Positions 18,311 through 27,086 of a stretch of DNA of 64,000 bases are shown here, in pieces. How positions within the stretch are numbered: position 1 is the first letter of the stretch; each line of letters opens with the position of its first letter. The stretch is taken from positions 5,192 to 69,191 of the forward strand of contig JBBRLB010000013.1 in assembly GCA_038231575.1 (NCBI GenBank). The letters are read 5' to 3'. The notes under the pieces are model-generated. The model worked only from the letters and a program-made list of their open reading frames with translations. It had not been told where the DNA came from and did not search any database. Position numbers and translations under genes: made by a program. This stretch comes from CAITWF01 sp038231575 (lineage in GTDB: Bacteria; Verrucomicrobiota; Verrucomicrobiia; Opitutales; Opitutaceae).

Positions 18311-20728
18311 TCAATCCGAACGCAGCGCGATCAGCGGATCGATCCGGCTCGCGCGGAGCGAGGGCATCAGGCACGCGAGCGCGGCGACGAAGGCGAAGAG
18401 CACCGCGACGCCACCGTAGACCAGCGGATCGAGCGGCTGCACGTTGAAGAGGAGCGTCTGGCCGAGGCGCGCGACCCCCGCAGCGAGCGCGAGTCCGACG
18501 ACCAGCCCGATCGCGACGAGCTTCAGTCCGCTGCGCATGATCAGCGCGATCACCTGCGAGCGTTGCGCGCCAAGCGCCATGCGGATGCCGATTTCGCCCG
18601 TGCGCTGGGCGACGGCATAGGCCAGCACCGAGTAGAGCCCGACGGCGGCGAGCACGAGCGCGACGCCAGCGAAAATCGCGGTGAGTGAGGCGACGATGCG
18701 CTGCGTGCCGAGGCTTTGTGCGAGGTTCGACTCCAGCGTGGCGAAAAACGAAATCGGCTGATCCTTGTCCGCGCCGGTGACGGCGGCCTTGATGATCGCC
18801 TGGAGCGCGGCGGCGTCGCCATCGATTTTCGCGACCACGGCCATGCCGGGGCGGCCGACCTGGTGGAACGAATAGTAAACCTCCTCGGGCACCGGCGCGT
18901 TGAGCCCGTTGGCTTTCACATCGGCAATCACGCCCACGATTTCCTGCCGGAGGTCGCCATTTGGTCCGCGCAAGAGAAATTTGCCGAGCGCGGATTCGCC
19001 GGGGAAAACATGCTTCGCGAGTGTCTCGTTGACGATGCAGACTCCGGGCGCGCCGTTGCGATCGGCGGGGTTGAAAGTCCGGCCCTCGCGCAGCGGGATC
19101 TCGAGGACCTTGAAATAGTCGTCGCTCACGACGCAGAAGCTGGCGAGCGGCCGCTGCGAAATCGGCAGCGCGGGCCGGCCGGCGACACCGTAGGGTGCGC
19201 GAGGTTTAAAGCCGCTGAACGGGAGCCCAATCACCACGGCCGCGGCTTTGACCGGCGCCGCGCTCTTCAGGCGATCGACGACCGTCTCGAAAAACTGCGC
19301 CTGCTCGGGATTGGTTTTGTAACGCGCGAGCGGCACGCCGACGAACGCGGTGGCCACGCCCGTGGGATTGAAACCGGGCGGCGTGCGTTGGAGTTTCAGG
19401 AAACTGATCAACAGCAGGCTCGAGCCGACGAGCAGGACGACGGAGAGCGCCACCTCGGCGACGATCAGGCTGGCGCGGAAATTCGCGCCGCGCACGCCGC
19501 CCGACGAACCGCGCGCGGAGTCCTTGAGCACTTCCACGAGATTGGTTTTCGAAGCTTGCCACGCGGGCGCGATGCCCACCAGCAGCGCGCAGAAGAGCGC
19601 GACGCCCGCGGTGAAAACGAGCGCGCGCCAATCGAGCGACAGCGTGGTATTCGGGGGCAGTTGCGTGGCGAAGGCCGATTGCGCAGCCGACAGCGCCCAT
19701 AGGGCGAAGAGCGTGCCGAGCGCTCCCGCGCAGGTGGAAAAGAGCAGGCTCTCGCCGAGGAATTGCCGCACGACGTGTCCGCGCGTGGCGCCGAGCGACT
19801 GGCGCACGGCGATTTCCTTGTGGCGCGCGGAGAGCCGGCCGAGAAAGAGCGAGGCGACGTTGGCGCACGCGATCAGCAGCACGAAGCCGACCGCGCCGAG
19901 CAGCGTGTAGAAAGTGGGACGCAGGTTGCCGACGAGCGTCTCGGTGTAGGAACGCGGGTCGCTCAGATTCGGGGCGTCGAGCTTGGTGCTGAACTGTTCA
20001 CCGTAGCTTTTGCTGATCGCGGCGAGCTCGGCCTTGGCTTGCGCGAGGGACACGCCGGGTTTCAAGCGCGCGATCGGTTGCGAATAGCCCGCGCCGACCT
20101 GCACTTGGGCGGGATTGAGCCCGCCGATTTCAAACACCCGCGGGGCGAACACCTGCGTCTGTGAAAAAGGATTGCTCAGCCGCGGCGCCATGATGCCGAC
20201 CACCTGCCACGACAGGCCGTTGAGCTGGATGTTTTCGCCGACGATCGACGCGCGGCCGCCGAAGCGCGTCTGCCACAACTCGTGGCTGAGGATGACGACG
20301 TTCGGGCCGTTGGGCGCATCTTCCTCCGGCGTGAAATTACGGCCGACCGCGGGCGCGAGGCCGAGCGTCGGGAAAAAACTCGGCGTCACGCGCAGGCCCG
20401 CGAGCTGCGCCGGATCGCCGTGGCCGGTGAGGGTGAAGTTGTCGAAGGCGCTGTCGGCGATCGCCGAAAACGATTTGGCCTGCCGGCGGATTTCCTCGAA
20501 GCGCGGCCACGAGACGGCGGGCGCCACGAAGCTCGCCGCGTTATTGACCGCCCAGATGGCGACGAGCGACGACGGTGACGGCAACGAGACGGGATTGAGG
20601 ATCAACCGATCGTAAACGGAGAACAGCGCGGTGTTGGCGCCGATGCCGGTCGCGATGGTGAGAATCGCGACGAGCGTGAAACCGGGGGTCTTGAGGAGGG
20701 AGCGGAAAGCGAGTTTGAGGGCGGACAT
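18311..20728 (-). CDS. ADOP-type FtsX/MacB permease 1
   Basis: 805 aa with the duplicated ADOP plan: TM1 about 16-38, periplasmic MacB core about 45-265 (FFPTLGLAPAVGR; IVGENIQLNG), a three-helix FtsX block about 275-392 with the IACANVASL and SLGATRG motifs, and a half-site APAWQASK...LKDSARG at 388-407. A second TM-core-FtsX unit then runs to the end. The C-terminus is divergent (MPSLRASRIDPLIALRSD), with SLRAS where the others have ARRAT. There is no ATP-binding domain. It is the last permease of the array in transcription order. The upstream spacer of about 610 bp holds an inverted-repeat element and a permease relic. Confidence 0.9.
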   Translation of the reverse strand: MSALKLAFRSLLKTPGFTLVAILTIATGIGANTALFSVYDRLILNPVSLPSPSSLVAIWAVNNAASFVAPAVSWPRFEEIRRQAKSFSAIADSAFDNFTLTGHGDPAQLAGLRVTPSFFPTLGLAPAVGRNFTPEEDAPNGPNVVILSHELWQTRFGGRASIVGENIQLNGLSWQVVGIMAPRLSNPFSQTQVFAPRVFEIGGLNPAQVQVGAGYSQPIARLKPGVSLAQAKAELAAISKSYGEQFSTKLDAPNLSDPRSYTETLVGNLRPTFYTLLGAVGFVLLIACANVASLFLGRLSARHKEIAVRQSLGATRGHVVRQFLGESLLFSTCAGALGTLFALWALSAAQSAFATQLPPNTTLSLDWRALVFTAGVALFCALLVGIAPAWQASKTNLVEVLKDSARGSSGGVRGANFRASLIVAEVALSVVLLVGSSLLLISFLKLQRTPPGFNPTGVATAFVGVPLARYKTNPEQAQFFETVVDRLKSAAPVKAAAVVIGLPFSGFKPRAPYGVAGRPALPISQRPLASFCVVSDDYFKVLEIPLREGRTFNPADRNGAPGVCIVNETLAKHVFPGESALGKFLLRGPNGDLRQEIVGVIADVKANGLNAPVPEEVYYSFHQVGRPGMAVVAKIDGDAAALQAIIKAAVTGADKDQPISFFATLESNLAQSLGTQRIVASLTAIFAGVALVLAAVGLYSVLAYAVAQRTGEIGIRMALGAQRSQVIALIMRSGLKLVAIGLVVGLALAAGVARLGQTLLFNVQPLDPLVYGGVAVLFAFVAALACLMPSLRASRIDPLIALRSD

Positions 20729-20741
20729 GGGTGAAAAATCG

Positions 20742-20822
20742 TGCTCGTTCTCTTAAGCTTTCTCGTTCGTCGGGGGTTTTCGGACGGAGAAAAAGATTCC
20801 GAGAAAGAAAAAAGAGAAGGAG
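20742..20822. repeat. A/G-rich inverted-repeat element, diverged copy
   Basis: The left arm (CTCGTTCTCTTAAGCTTTCTC) and a right arm of GAGAAAAAGATTCCGAGAAAG type flank a short GC-rich centre. It is a shorter and more diverged relative of the elements at 35530-35642 and 40812-40921. It lies directly upstream of the permease start at 20728. Confidence 0.6.
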
Positions 20823-21001
20823 GAGCGCTGCGGACGGAGAGGAGCCTCGGAAGATTGCACGATGTATGCCCGGCCGGCGGGCTGGGATACAAACACGCAG
20901 CGGTGAGCGACTTGAAATTCGCGCCGAAAATCCGGCCCGCACCGGCTGTCCGGTCGCGGAACCGCGTTTTCCCGAATCCGGAACGCGGCCGCGCACCGCG
21001 G

Positions 21002-21028
21002 AAAGTGTCACGCATGACGTGACACTTT
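21002..21028. repeat. perfect 11-bp inverted repeat
   Basis: AAAGTGTCACG, loop CATGA, CGTGACACTTT. It sits in the spacer between permease 1 and the permease relic. It could be an operator for a dimeric regulator or a terminator stem for the relic's former transcript. There is no T-run to decide. Confidence 0.5.
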
Positions 21029-21064
21029 ATCCGGGGCGACTCCGCCAGATTTTGGGAGAAAAAA

Positions 21065-21280
21065 TTACTCGGAGCGCAGGGCCTCGACGGGGTTGACGCG
21101 CGTGGCACGCCGCGCCGGCAGCCAGCACGCGAGCGCGCCGACGTCCAAGACGAACGGCACCGCGAATGTCCCGCGATATGCGAACAGCGTCGCCAGCACG
21201 AGCGCGACGCCGCAACCGATCGCGAAAACGCGATCCAGCTTCGAGCGAGGCGACGGGGCGGGCGCGCGAGCGGGGTTCAC
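21065..21280 (-). pseudogene. chimeric relic ending in an ADOP permease C-terminus
   Basis: A 71-codon frame. Its last 22 codons read as the terminal helix and tail of an ADOP/MacB permease (ALACWLPARRATRVNPVEAL, then RSE, stop). The preceding residues (VFAIGCGVALVLATLFAYRG) do not belong to that family. They look like the first membrane helix of another protein. Only the last part of a permease is present, so this is a recombination or deletion scar. The tail NPVEALRSE is closer to MacB (DPVEALR) than to its array neighbours (DPxxALRAE). Confidence 0.65.
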
Positions 21281-21341
21281 GTCCCGCGATTGGACCCACG
21301 GAAGGTGCGACGGGAAGCCGAAAAATTAATTTTTGCACCAT

Positions 21342-23750
21342 TCACTCCGCGCGCAGCGCCACCATCGGGTCGATCTTCGTGGCGCGGCGGGCGGGAACGA
21401 AGCACGCGAGGGCGGCGATGGCGCCCACAAAGAGCGCGACGCCGATGAACACCACGGGATCGGTCGCGCTGATTTCGAAGAGGAGGTTCTGCATCAGACG
21501 GGTGAGCGCGAAGGCCGCCACGAGCCCCACGCCGAGCCCGATCAGCGTGAGGCGGAGGCCCTCCTGCATCACGAGCGCGACGACGTCGCCCGGATCGGCG
21601 CCGAGCGCCAGGCGGATGCCGAATTCGTTCGTGCGTTGCGCGACGCCATAGGCGATGACGCTGTAGATGCCCATGCCGGCGAGCGCGAGCGCGAGGCCAG
21701 CGAAGCAGCCAAGGAGCAGCATCCAGAGGCGGCGATCCGCGACAGACTGGAGGAGGATTTCCGCGTAAGGCTGCACGTCGCCCACCGGTAGGCCCGCGTC
21801 GAGCGCGTGGATCGCCGCGATGATTTCAGGGCGCAGGCTCGCGGCGGGGCGGGTGCTGCGGACCAGGACATTGAGAAAGGCCCCGTCCATCTGCGCGGCG
21901 GGATAATACATTTCCGCCGCCGCGGGCTGGGAAATATTTTGCGAACGGGTGTCCGCGGCGACGCCGACAACCTCACGCGGCACGGACTGGATGCCGGTGA
22001 TGAGCCGGTGCCCGAGCGGATTTTCATTTGGGAAAAGCTCCTTCGCGAGGGTTTCGTTGATGATGACGACATTCGGCGCCTCGGTGCGATCGCGCCAGGT
22101 AAAGTCGCGCCCCCGCTTGATCGGAATGTCGAGCGCCGCGAAAAATCCGGGTGTGAGCGTGGAGCGCAGCATGATTTTGCGCTCGCTCACGGGCGGAAGC
22201 GGGCGGCCCTCGACGGCCGCGGGCGAACGCGTGAAGCCGTTGCCGGCGCCGGGGAGCGTGGCGGTGGCCGCGGCGGCGGTGACGCCGGGAAGCGCGCGGA
22301 TTTTTTCGAGCGCATTTTGAAAGAAGAGGGACTGGCGCGGGAGGTCGGGATACGAGCCGGCCGGCAGCCCGAGGAAAAACGTGGACGCGCCCTCGCGGCG
22401 AAAACCGGGGTCGATATTTTGCAGGCGGCGGAAGCTGTCCATAAACAGCGCCGCACAGACGAGGACCAAGAGCGAGACGGCGACCTCGGTGACGAGCAGC
22501 GCGGAGCGGAAACTTCCCGCGTGCCGGCCGCCGGTCGAACCGCGCGATGAATCTTTCAGCGACTCGTTCGGATCCGCGCGGGAGGCTTGCAGCGCGGGGA
22601 CCACGCCGAGCACGAGGCCGGTCAGCAGCGAGAGCGCGACGGCAAAGCCGAGCACGCGCAGGTCGAGGGAGAGTTCGGCGGCGCGCGGAATAAAATTTTC
22701 ACCGACGCGCGCCAGCACGTCGAGGCCCCACACGGCGAGCAGGATGCCGAGCACGCCCGCGACCGCCGCGGTGAGCACGCTCTCGGTGAGGAATTGCCGG
22801 ACGATGCGGCCGCGCGTGGCACCGAGCGCGGTGCGAATGGCGATTTCCTTCCGACGCGCGGTGACGCGCGCGAGGAGGAGATTGGCGACGTTGGCACAGG
22901 CGACGAGCAGCACGCAGCCGACGGCCGCCAGCAAGGTGAGCAGCATCGGCCGCTGTCCGCCGACGAGATCTTCGTGGAAGGAGACGACGTGAAGGCCGGC
23001 CTTCGCGTCGACTTTTTCGGGATTGGCGGCCGCGTAGCGTTGGTCAACGACGTGGAGTTGCTCCTCCGCCTGCACCAGGTGGACGCCGGGCTTCAGCCGC
23101 GCAAGCAGTGTGAGGTAGCCGGTGCCGCGCTGCACGAGATCGGGCGGCAGCCCCTCGGGCTCGAACACGCGCGGCGCCCAGATCTGGTTTTGCGCGTAGG
23201 GAAACCCGAGGGTCGGCGGCAGCACGCCGATGATCGTGTAAGGCGCGCCGTTGAGCGTGAGCGACTGGCCGAGGATGTCGGGCTTGCCGCCGAAGCGCCG
23301 CTGCCAGAAACCGTGATTGAGCAGGATGACGTTGGCGCCGCCGGGCCGATCGTCCTCGGGGCGGAAGCCGCGGCCGAGCAGGGGTTGCACCCCGAGCGCG
23401 GGAAAAAAATTCGCGGTGACGCGAGCGGCCTGGAGGTTTTCCGAATCGCCGCGGCCGGTGAGGGTGAAGCCGGTGAACGCCTGCGCGGCGAATTCGGAAA
23501 ACACCTGTTGCTGATCGCGCCACGCGGAATAGCGGGGCCAAGAGACATTGGCCTGCTCAAGTCCGCGTTCGGGAAACGAACCCCACACCCGCGTAAGCTG
23601 CTCGGGCTGAGCGTAGCCGAGCGGACGGAGGAACAGCGTGTTAATCGCGGAAAACAGCACGGTGTTGGCCCCGATGCCCAGCGCGAGCGCGCCGACCGCG
23701 AGCGCGGTGTAACCGGGGGACTTCAGGAGCTGGCGGAGAGCGTGTTTCAT
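21342..23750 (-). CDS. ADOP-type FtsX/MacB permease 2
   Basis: 802 aa from the ATG at 23750 (MKHALRQLLKSPGYTALAV). The frame is open about 147 codons further upstream, but those codons are the out-of-frame shadow of the ankyrin gene. The first core has FFPALGVQPLLGRGFRPEDD and LGQSLTLNG. The first FtsX block contains VACANVANLLLARVTARRKE and ALGATRGRIVRQFLTES. The mid-protein half-site is PALQASRADPNESLKDSSRG, which keeps a DPxxSLK form. The end is FVPARRATKIDPMVALRAE. The start lies 8 nt after the stop of a tiny peptide gene that is itself coupled to the ankyrin gene, so ankyrin, peptide and permease look like one operon. Confidence 0.9.
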   Translation of the reverse strand: MKHALRQLLKSPGYTALAVGALALGIGANTVLFSAINTLFLRPLGYAQPEQLTRVWGSFPERGLEQANVSWPRYSAWRDQQQVFSEFAAQAFTGFTLTGRGDSENLQAARVTANFFPALGVQPLLGRGFRPEDDRPGGANVILLNHGFWQRRFGGKPDILGQSLTLNGAPYTIIGVLPPTLGFPYAQNQIWAPRVFEPEGLPPDLVQRGTGYLTLLARLKPGVHLVQAEEQLHVVDQRYAAANPEKVDAKAGLHVVSFHEDLVGGQRPMLLTLLAAVGCVLLVACANVANLLLARVTARRKEIAIRTALGATRGRIVRQFLTESVLTAAVAGVLGILLAVWGLDVLARVGENFIPRAAELSLDLRVLGFAVALSLLTGLVLGVVPALQASRADPNESLKDSSRGSTGGRHAGSFRSALLVTEVAVSLLVLVCAALFMDSFRRLQNIDPGFRREGASTFFLGLPAGSYPDLPRQSLFFQNALEKIRALPGVTAAAATATLPGAGNGFTRSPAAVEGRPLPPVSERKIMLRSTLTPGFFAALDIPIKRGRDFTWRDRTEAPNVVIINETLAKELFPNENPLGHRLITGIQSVPREVVGVAADTRSQNISQPAAAEMYYPAAQMDGAFLNVLVRSTRPAASLRPEIIAAIHALDAGLPVGDVQPYAEILLQSVADRRLWMLLLGCFAGLALALAGMGIYSVIAYGVAQRTNEFGIRLALGADPGDVVALVMQEGLRLTLIGLGVGLVAAFALTRLMQNLLFEISATDPVVFIGVALFVGAIAALACFVPARRATKIDPMVALRAE

Positions 23751-23758
23751 CGCCGAAA

Positions 23759-23842
23759 TTATTTCGTGACCGGAGCAGATTCGCGCACCGCCGCCGCGAC
23801 GGGCAACGCGAGCAGGGCAACGAACCCAAATAGTTTTCTCAT
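23759..23842 (-). CDS. 27-aa hydrophobic peptide, translationally coupled
   Basis: The ATG at 23842 overlaps the TGA of the ankyrin gene (ATGA). The peptide MRKLFGFVALLALPVAAAVR... is a signal-peptide or single-helix type sequence and ends in a TAA 8 nt before the permease start. The ATGA overlap and tight spacing favour translation. The short length leaves open that it is a remnant of a longer exported protein. No family can be assigned. Confidence 0.45.
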   Translation of the reverse strand: MRKLFGFVALLALPVAAAVRESAPVTK

Positions 23843-24468
23843 TTCGCGACGGCGGCCGGAGCAGGGGCGGGCGCGGTCCCCGCGGGCCATTTGTAGGCGA
23901 GCGGAATCTGGAAAACCTCCGGCACGCCCTTCGCGACCAGCCAGTCGTAAACCGGCTTCGCGGCCGCGCCCCCTTGCTTCGCGCAATGCAGCAGCGTGAA
24001 CCCATGCGGGCCGGGCACCGCGGCGGCGGCAACGACGTCGGACCCGAGCGCCGCCTGCACGCGATCGAGCAGCCCGAGCATCGCGGCGGCGTAGAGATCG
24101 AAGCGGGCGTTGTGCGCGAGGAGATATTCCGCGATCGCGCGGCCGCCGGTGTGCGCGGCGGCCTCGAGCGGGGTTTCGAAATCGCCGCCACCCCAGTCCC
24201 ACCGCGCGTTGACGAGCGTGGGCGTCTCTTCGACGAACTCGCGGACCTTGTCGAGCGAGCGATGCGCCTGGCCGACGATGCCCTGCACTTTTTCGTCGGG
24301 CAGTTTCGGCGGCTTCGGCGGCGGCGGGGCTTTGCCGGGGGCCTTGTCCGCGGTGGCGGGCGCGGGCGTTTGGGCGAGGAGCGGTGAAAACGCGAGCGGC
24401 GCGAGCGCGCTGCCGGCGGCGAGGTGCAACGAGGTGCGGAGGAACTGACGGCGATCGGGGAGGTTCAT
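23839..24468 (-). CDS. Tat-exported ankyrin-repeat protein
   Basis: 209 aa. The N-terminus has a twin-arginine signal (DRRQFLRTSLHLAAG) and an Ala-rich h-region. A Pro/Lys-rich linker (PPPPKPPKLP) precedes two to three ankyrin repeats at about 85-175 (FETPLEAAAHTGGRAIAEYLL; GFTLLHCAKQGG...VYDWLVAKGV). A Pro/Ala tail closes the protein. It probably acts as a periplasmic protein-interaction domain. It is the first gene of the ankyrin, 27-aa peptide and permease 2 unit. The spacer upstream holds a direct repeat of GCTGTAAGC. Confidence 0.85.
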   Translation of the reverse strand: MNLPDRRQFLRTSLHLAAGSALAPLAFSPLLAQTPAPATADKAPGKAPPPPKPPKLPDEKVQGIVGQAHRSLDKVREFVEETPTLVNARWDWGGGDFETPLEAAAHTGGRAIAEYLLAHNARFDLYAAAMLGLLDRVQAALGSDVVAAAAVPGPHGFTLLHCAKQGGAAAKPVYDWLVAKGVPEVFQIPLAYKWPAGTAPAPAPAAVAK

Positions 24469-24482
24469 GGGGAAGGGGGAGA

Positions 24483-24512
24483 GCTGTAAGCGATAAACGT
24501 TATGCTGTAAGC
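24483..24512. repeat. direct repeat of the GCTGTAAGC type
   Basis: GCTGTAAGC occurs at 24483-24491 and again at 24504-24512, in the spacer between permease 3 and the ankyrin gene. It belongs with the AAGCG/TCAGC-type short repeats at 32057, 46828 and 48675. Confidence 0.5.
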
Positions 24513-24605
24513 CGAATGAGGTGAGGGAGAGGAAATTTTGAGGGATGCTCCGGAGACCTGGAGGTTTGAGCTTAGAGCTCGCGTCCTACCGTTGAGCGCG
24601 CGCGC

Positions 24606-27053
24606 TCACTCGGCCCGCAACGCGATTATCGGATCAACTTTGGTGGCGCGGCGCGCGGGGATCAGGCAGGCGGCGAGCGCGACGACGGCGAGCAGTAGCG
24701 GCACGAGCGCGAACGTCGAGAGATCGTGCGGTGACACGCCATAGAGGCTTCCGGCGAGCAACTCGGCCGCGAAGAAGGCCGCGACAAAGCCGATCGCGAG
24801 CCCGCGGAGGATGAGCCGCGCGCCACCGCCGACGATCAGGCGGATGACATCGCGCGGCTGCGCGCCGAGCGCCATGCGCACCCCGATTTCCTGGGTGCGT
24901 TGCGCGACGGAATAAGCCATCACGCCGTAGATGCCAATCGACGCGAGCAGGAGCGCCACGCCCGCGAACGCGGCGAACAGCCGGCCGAAGAAATACCGCT
25001 TCCAGACGGAGTCGGACCGATGGATGGCGTCTTCCAGCGTGTAGTTGAGATAGATCGGGATTTCGCGATTCACGGCGAGCACCTCGCGCCGCAGCGGCCC
25101 GTCCGCCTTCAGCAACGCCGCCGGATCGCCGCGCACGCGCAGGATCACGGACATGAAGCCCGACGCACCCTGCTCATAGGGGGTGTAGAACGTGGGCGGC
25201 ACGTCCTCGCGATCGACCCAGCGGCGCACGATGCCGGCGACACCGACGATTTCAAGCCAGCGCGGCGCGGCTTTCGGGTCCGAGCTGGGATTGCGAAAGC
25301 GTTTCCCGATCGGATCCTGATCGGGGAAGAATTTTTTCGCGAACCCCTCGTCCACGATCACGACCGGCGGATGATTCAGATCGTCCATCGCGTGGAAGCT
25401 CCGGCCGGCGCGAAGCGGGATGCGGAGCGTCTCGAAAAATCCCGGCATGACTGAGCGCGACTGACCATAGCTGGTGTCGGCGAAGGTCTTCGGATCTGGC
25501 TGGCCCTCGATCCGGACGCCGTTGAAGCCGCCGAGTCCGAGGCCGGGCAGCGCGGAAACGGCCGAAACCGCTTCCACGCCGGGCAGGGCTTCCAGCCGCG
25601 GCAGCAACTCGCGGAAGAAACCGCGATAAATTGCGGACGGATCGTTCACGCCCTGCGTCATCGCCGGCGGGAAGCCGACGCGAAACGTCACCACGCCGCG
25701 CGGGTCGAAACCGGGCGCCACGCGGTTCAGCGCGAGAAAACTGCGCAGCATCAGCCCGGCGCCGACCAGCAGCACGAGCGCGAGCGCGACCTCGGTGACG
25801 ACGAGCGCGTGGCGCACGCGATGGCGGCGTGCGCCGCCGCCCGCGGTGCGGCCGCCATCCTTGATTTCGCCGACGACCTCCGGGCGCGACGCCTGCCACG
25901 CGGGCACGAAGCCGCACAGCAGGCTCGCGAGAAACGCGAGCGCGAGCACGAAGGCGAACACGGTCGGGTTGAAATCGAACTTCAGCCAGAACGGCAGTTC
26001 GACCGGAATCGCCGCGAGCATGAGATCCACGCCCCACAGGCCGAGGAGCAATCCGCCCGCGGCGCCGAGCACGCTGAGCAGCAGGCTCTCGACCAACAAC
26101 TGCCGGAGCAGCCGGCCGCGGCTGGCGCCGAGCGCGAGGCGGATGGCGATCTCCTTCGTGCGCGCGGAGGCGCGCGCGAGGAGGAGGTTGGCGACATTGG
26201 CGCACGCGATCAAAAAAACGAACATCACCGCGCCAAAGAGCAGCACCGTGAGTTGCGCCGCGCTCGAGGCCGCTTCCTCGCGCACTTCGCGCAGCGTTGC
26301 CACCAGCCCGTCGTTGGTCGCGGGAAAGGCCGTGGCCAGCGCCGCCGAGATGGTCGCGAACTCGGCGCGCGCCTGCTCCAGCGTGACGCCCGGCTGGAGC
26401 ATCGCGTGGCCGGCGAAGTTAAAACTCCCGCGGCGCTGCGCGGTCGCCGCATCGGCGCCCAGCGGCACCCAGAGGTCGGCCGTCTCCGGATAGCGCCAGC
26501 CGCGCGGCATGACCCCGACGATTTTTCTCGGCTCGCCGTTGAGCTTGATGAGCTGGCCGATCACGTTGTCGGCGCCGCCGAATTTCCGCTGCCAGACATC
26601 ATAGCCGAGGAGCACAACGAGTTCAGCCTTCGGATCGTCCTCCGCGGGGAGGAAATCGCGGCCGCGGATCGGTTGCACGCCCATGGCTTGGAACGCGCCG
26701 GCGCTGACCCCCGCGCCCGTCACGCGCTCCGGCGCCTCGTTGCCCCCGAGGATGACGGTGCGCGTGTCGTAGACCCAGATGGCGCTGAGCGTCTGCGTGC
26801 GCTGGCGCCAGTCGAGAAAGTCCGCATAGCAAATGTCGGTGCGGTCGACGTTCTTCGCGGGGATGGCCTCGTTGACCCACAGCATCCGCTCTTGGTGCTG
26901 GATTAGTGGGAGCGGACGGAGGAGGAGCGCGTCGAGCGCGGTGAACGCCGTCGTCGCCGAGCCGATGCCCAGCGCCAGGGTGAGGAGCGCCACGGCGGTG
27001 AAGCCGGGAGTCTTGGCCAGCTGGCGGAAGGCGAACCTGAGATCGGCGAGCAT
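24606..27053 (-). CDS. ADOP-type FtsX/MacB permease 3
   Basis: 815 aa. The first TM segment is followed by a core with the FQAMGVQPIRGRDF and IGQLIKLNG motifs. The FtsX motif is FLIACANVANLLLARASARTKE with LGASRGRLLRQLLVES. The half-site is PAWQASRPEVVGEIKDGGRT. The second core has FFETLRIPLRAGRSF and VIVDEGFAKKFFP. The tail is LIPARRATKVDPIIALRAE. The gene starts 33 nt after the stop of permease 4, the tightest spacing in the array, so the pair is probably co-transcribed. Confidence 0.9.
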   Translation of the reverse strand: MLADLRFAFRQLAKTPGFTAVALLTLALGIGSATTAFTALDALLLRPLPLIQHQERMLWVNEAIPAKNVDRTDICYADFLDWRQRTQTLSAIWVYDTRTVILGGNEAPERVTGAGVSAGAFQAMGVQPIRGRDFLPAEDDPKAELVVLLGYDVWQRKFGGADNVIGQLIKLNGEPRKIVGVMPRGWRYPETADLWVPLGADAATAQRRGSFNFAGHAMLQPGVTLEQARAEFATISAALATAFPATNDGLVATLREVREEAASSAAQLTVLLFGAVMFVFLIACANVANLLLARASARTKEIAIRLALGASRGRLLRQLLVESLLLSVLGAAGGLLLGLWGVDLMLAAIPVELPFWLKFDFNPTVFAFVLALAFLASLLCGFVPAWQASRPEVVGEIKDGGRTAGGGARRHRVRHALVVTEVALALVLLVGAGLMLRSFLALNRVAPGFDPRGVVTFRVGFPPAMTQGVNDPSAIYRGFFRELLPRLEALPGVEAVSAVSALPGLGLGGFNGVRIEGQPDPKTFADTSYGQSRSVMPGFFETLRIPLRAGRSFHAMDDLNHPPVVIVDEGFAKKFFPDQDPIGKRFRNPSSDPKAAPRWLEIVGVAGIVRRWVDREDVPPTFYTPYEQGASGFMSVILRVRGDPAALLKADGPLRREVLAVNREIPIYLNYTLEDAIHRSDSVWKRYFFGRLFAAFAGVALLLASIGIYGVMAYSVAQRTQEIGVRMALGAQPRDVIRLIVGGGARLILRGLAIGFVAAFFAAELLAGSLYGVSPHDLSTFALVPLLLAVVALAACLIPARRATKVDPIIALRAE

Positions 27054-27086
27054 AACGGGACGACAAACGGGTTCAGGGTCGATCGG

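Noticed and set aside
21951..23750. the 147-codon N-terminal extension of permease 2
   Set aside because: It overlaps the ankyrin gene in another frame and has no hydrophobic or permease motifs. The ATG at 23750 starts exactly like the other permeases.
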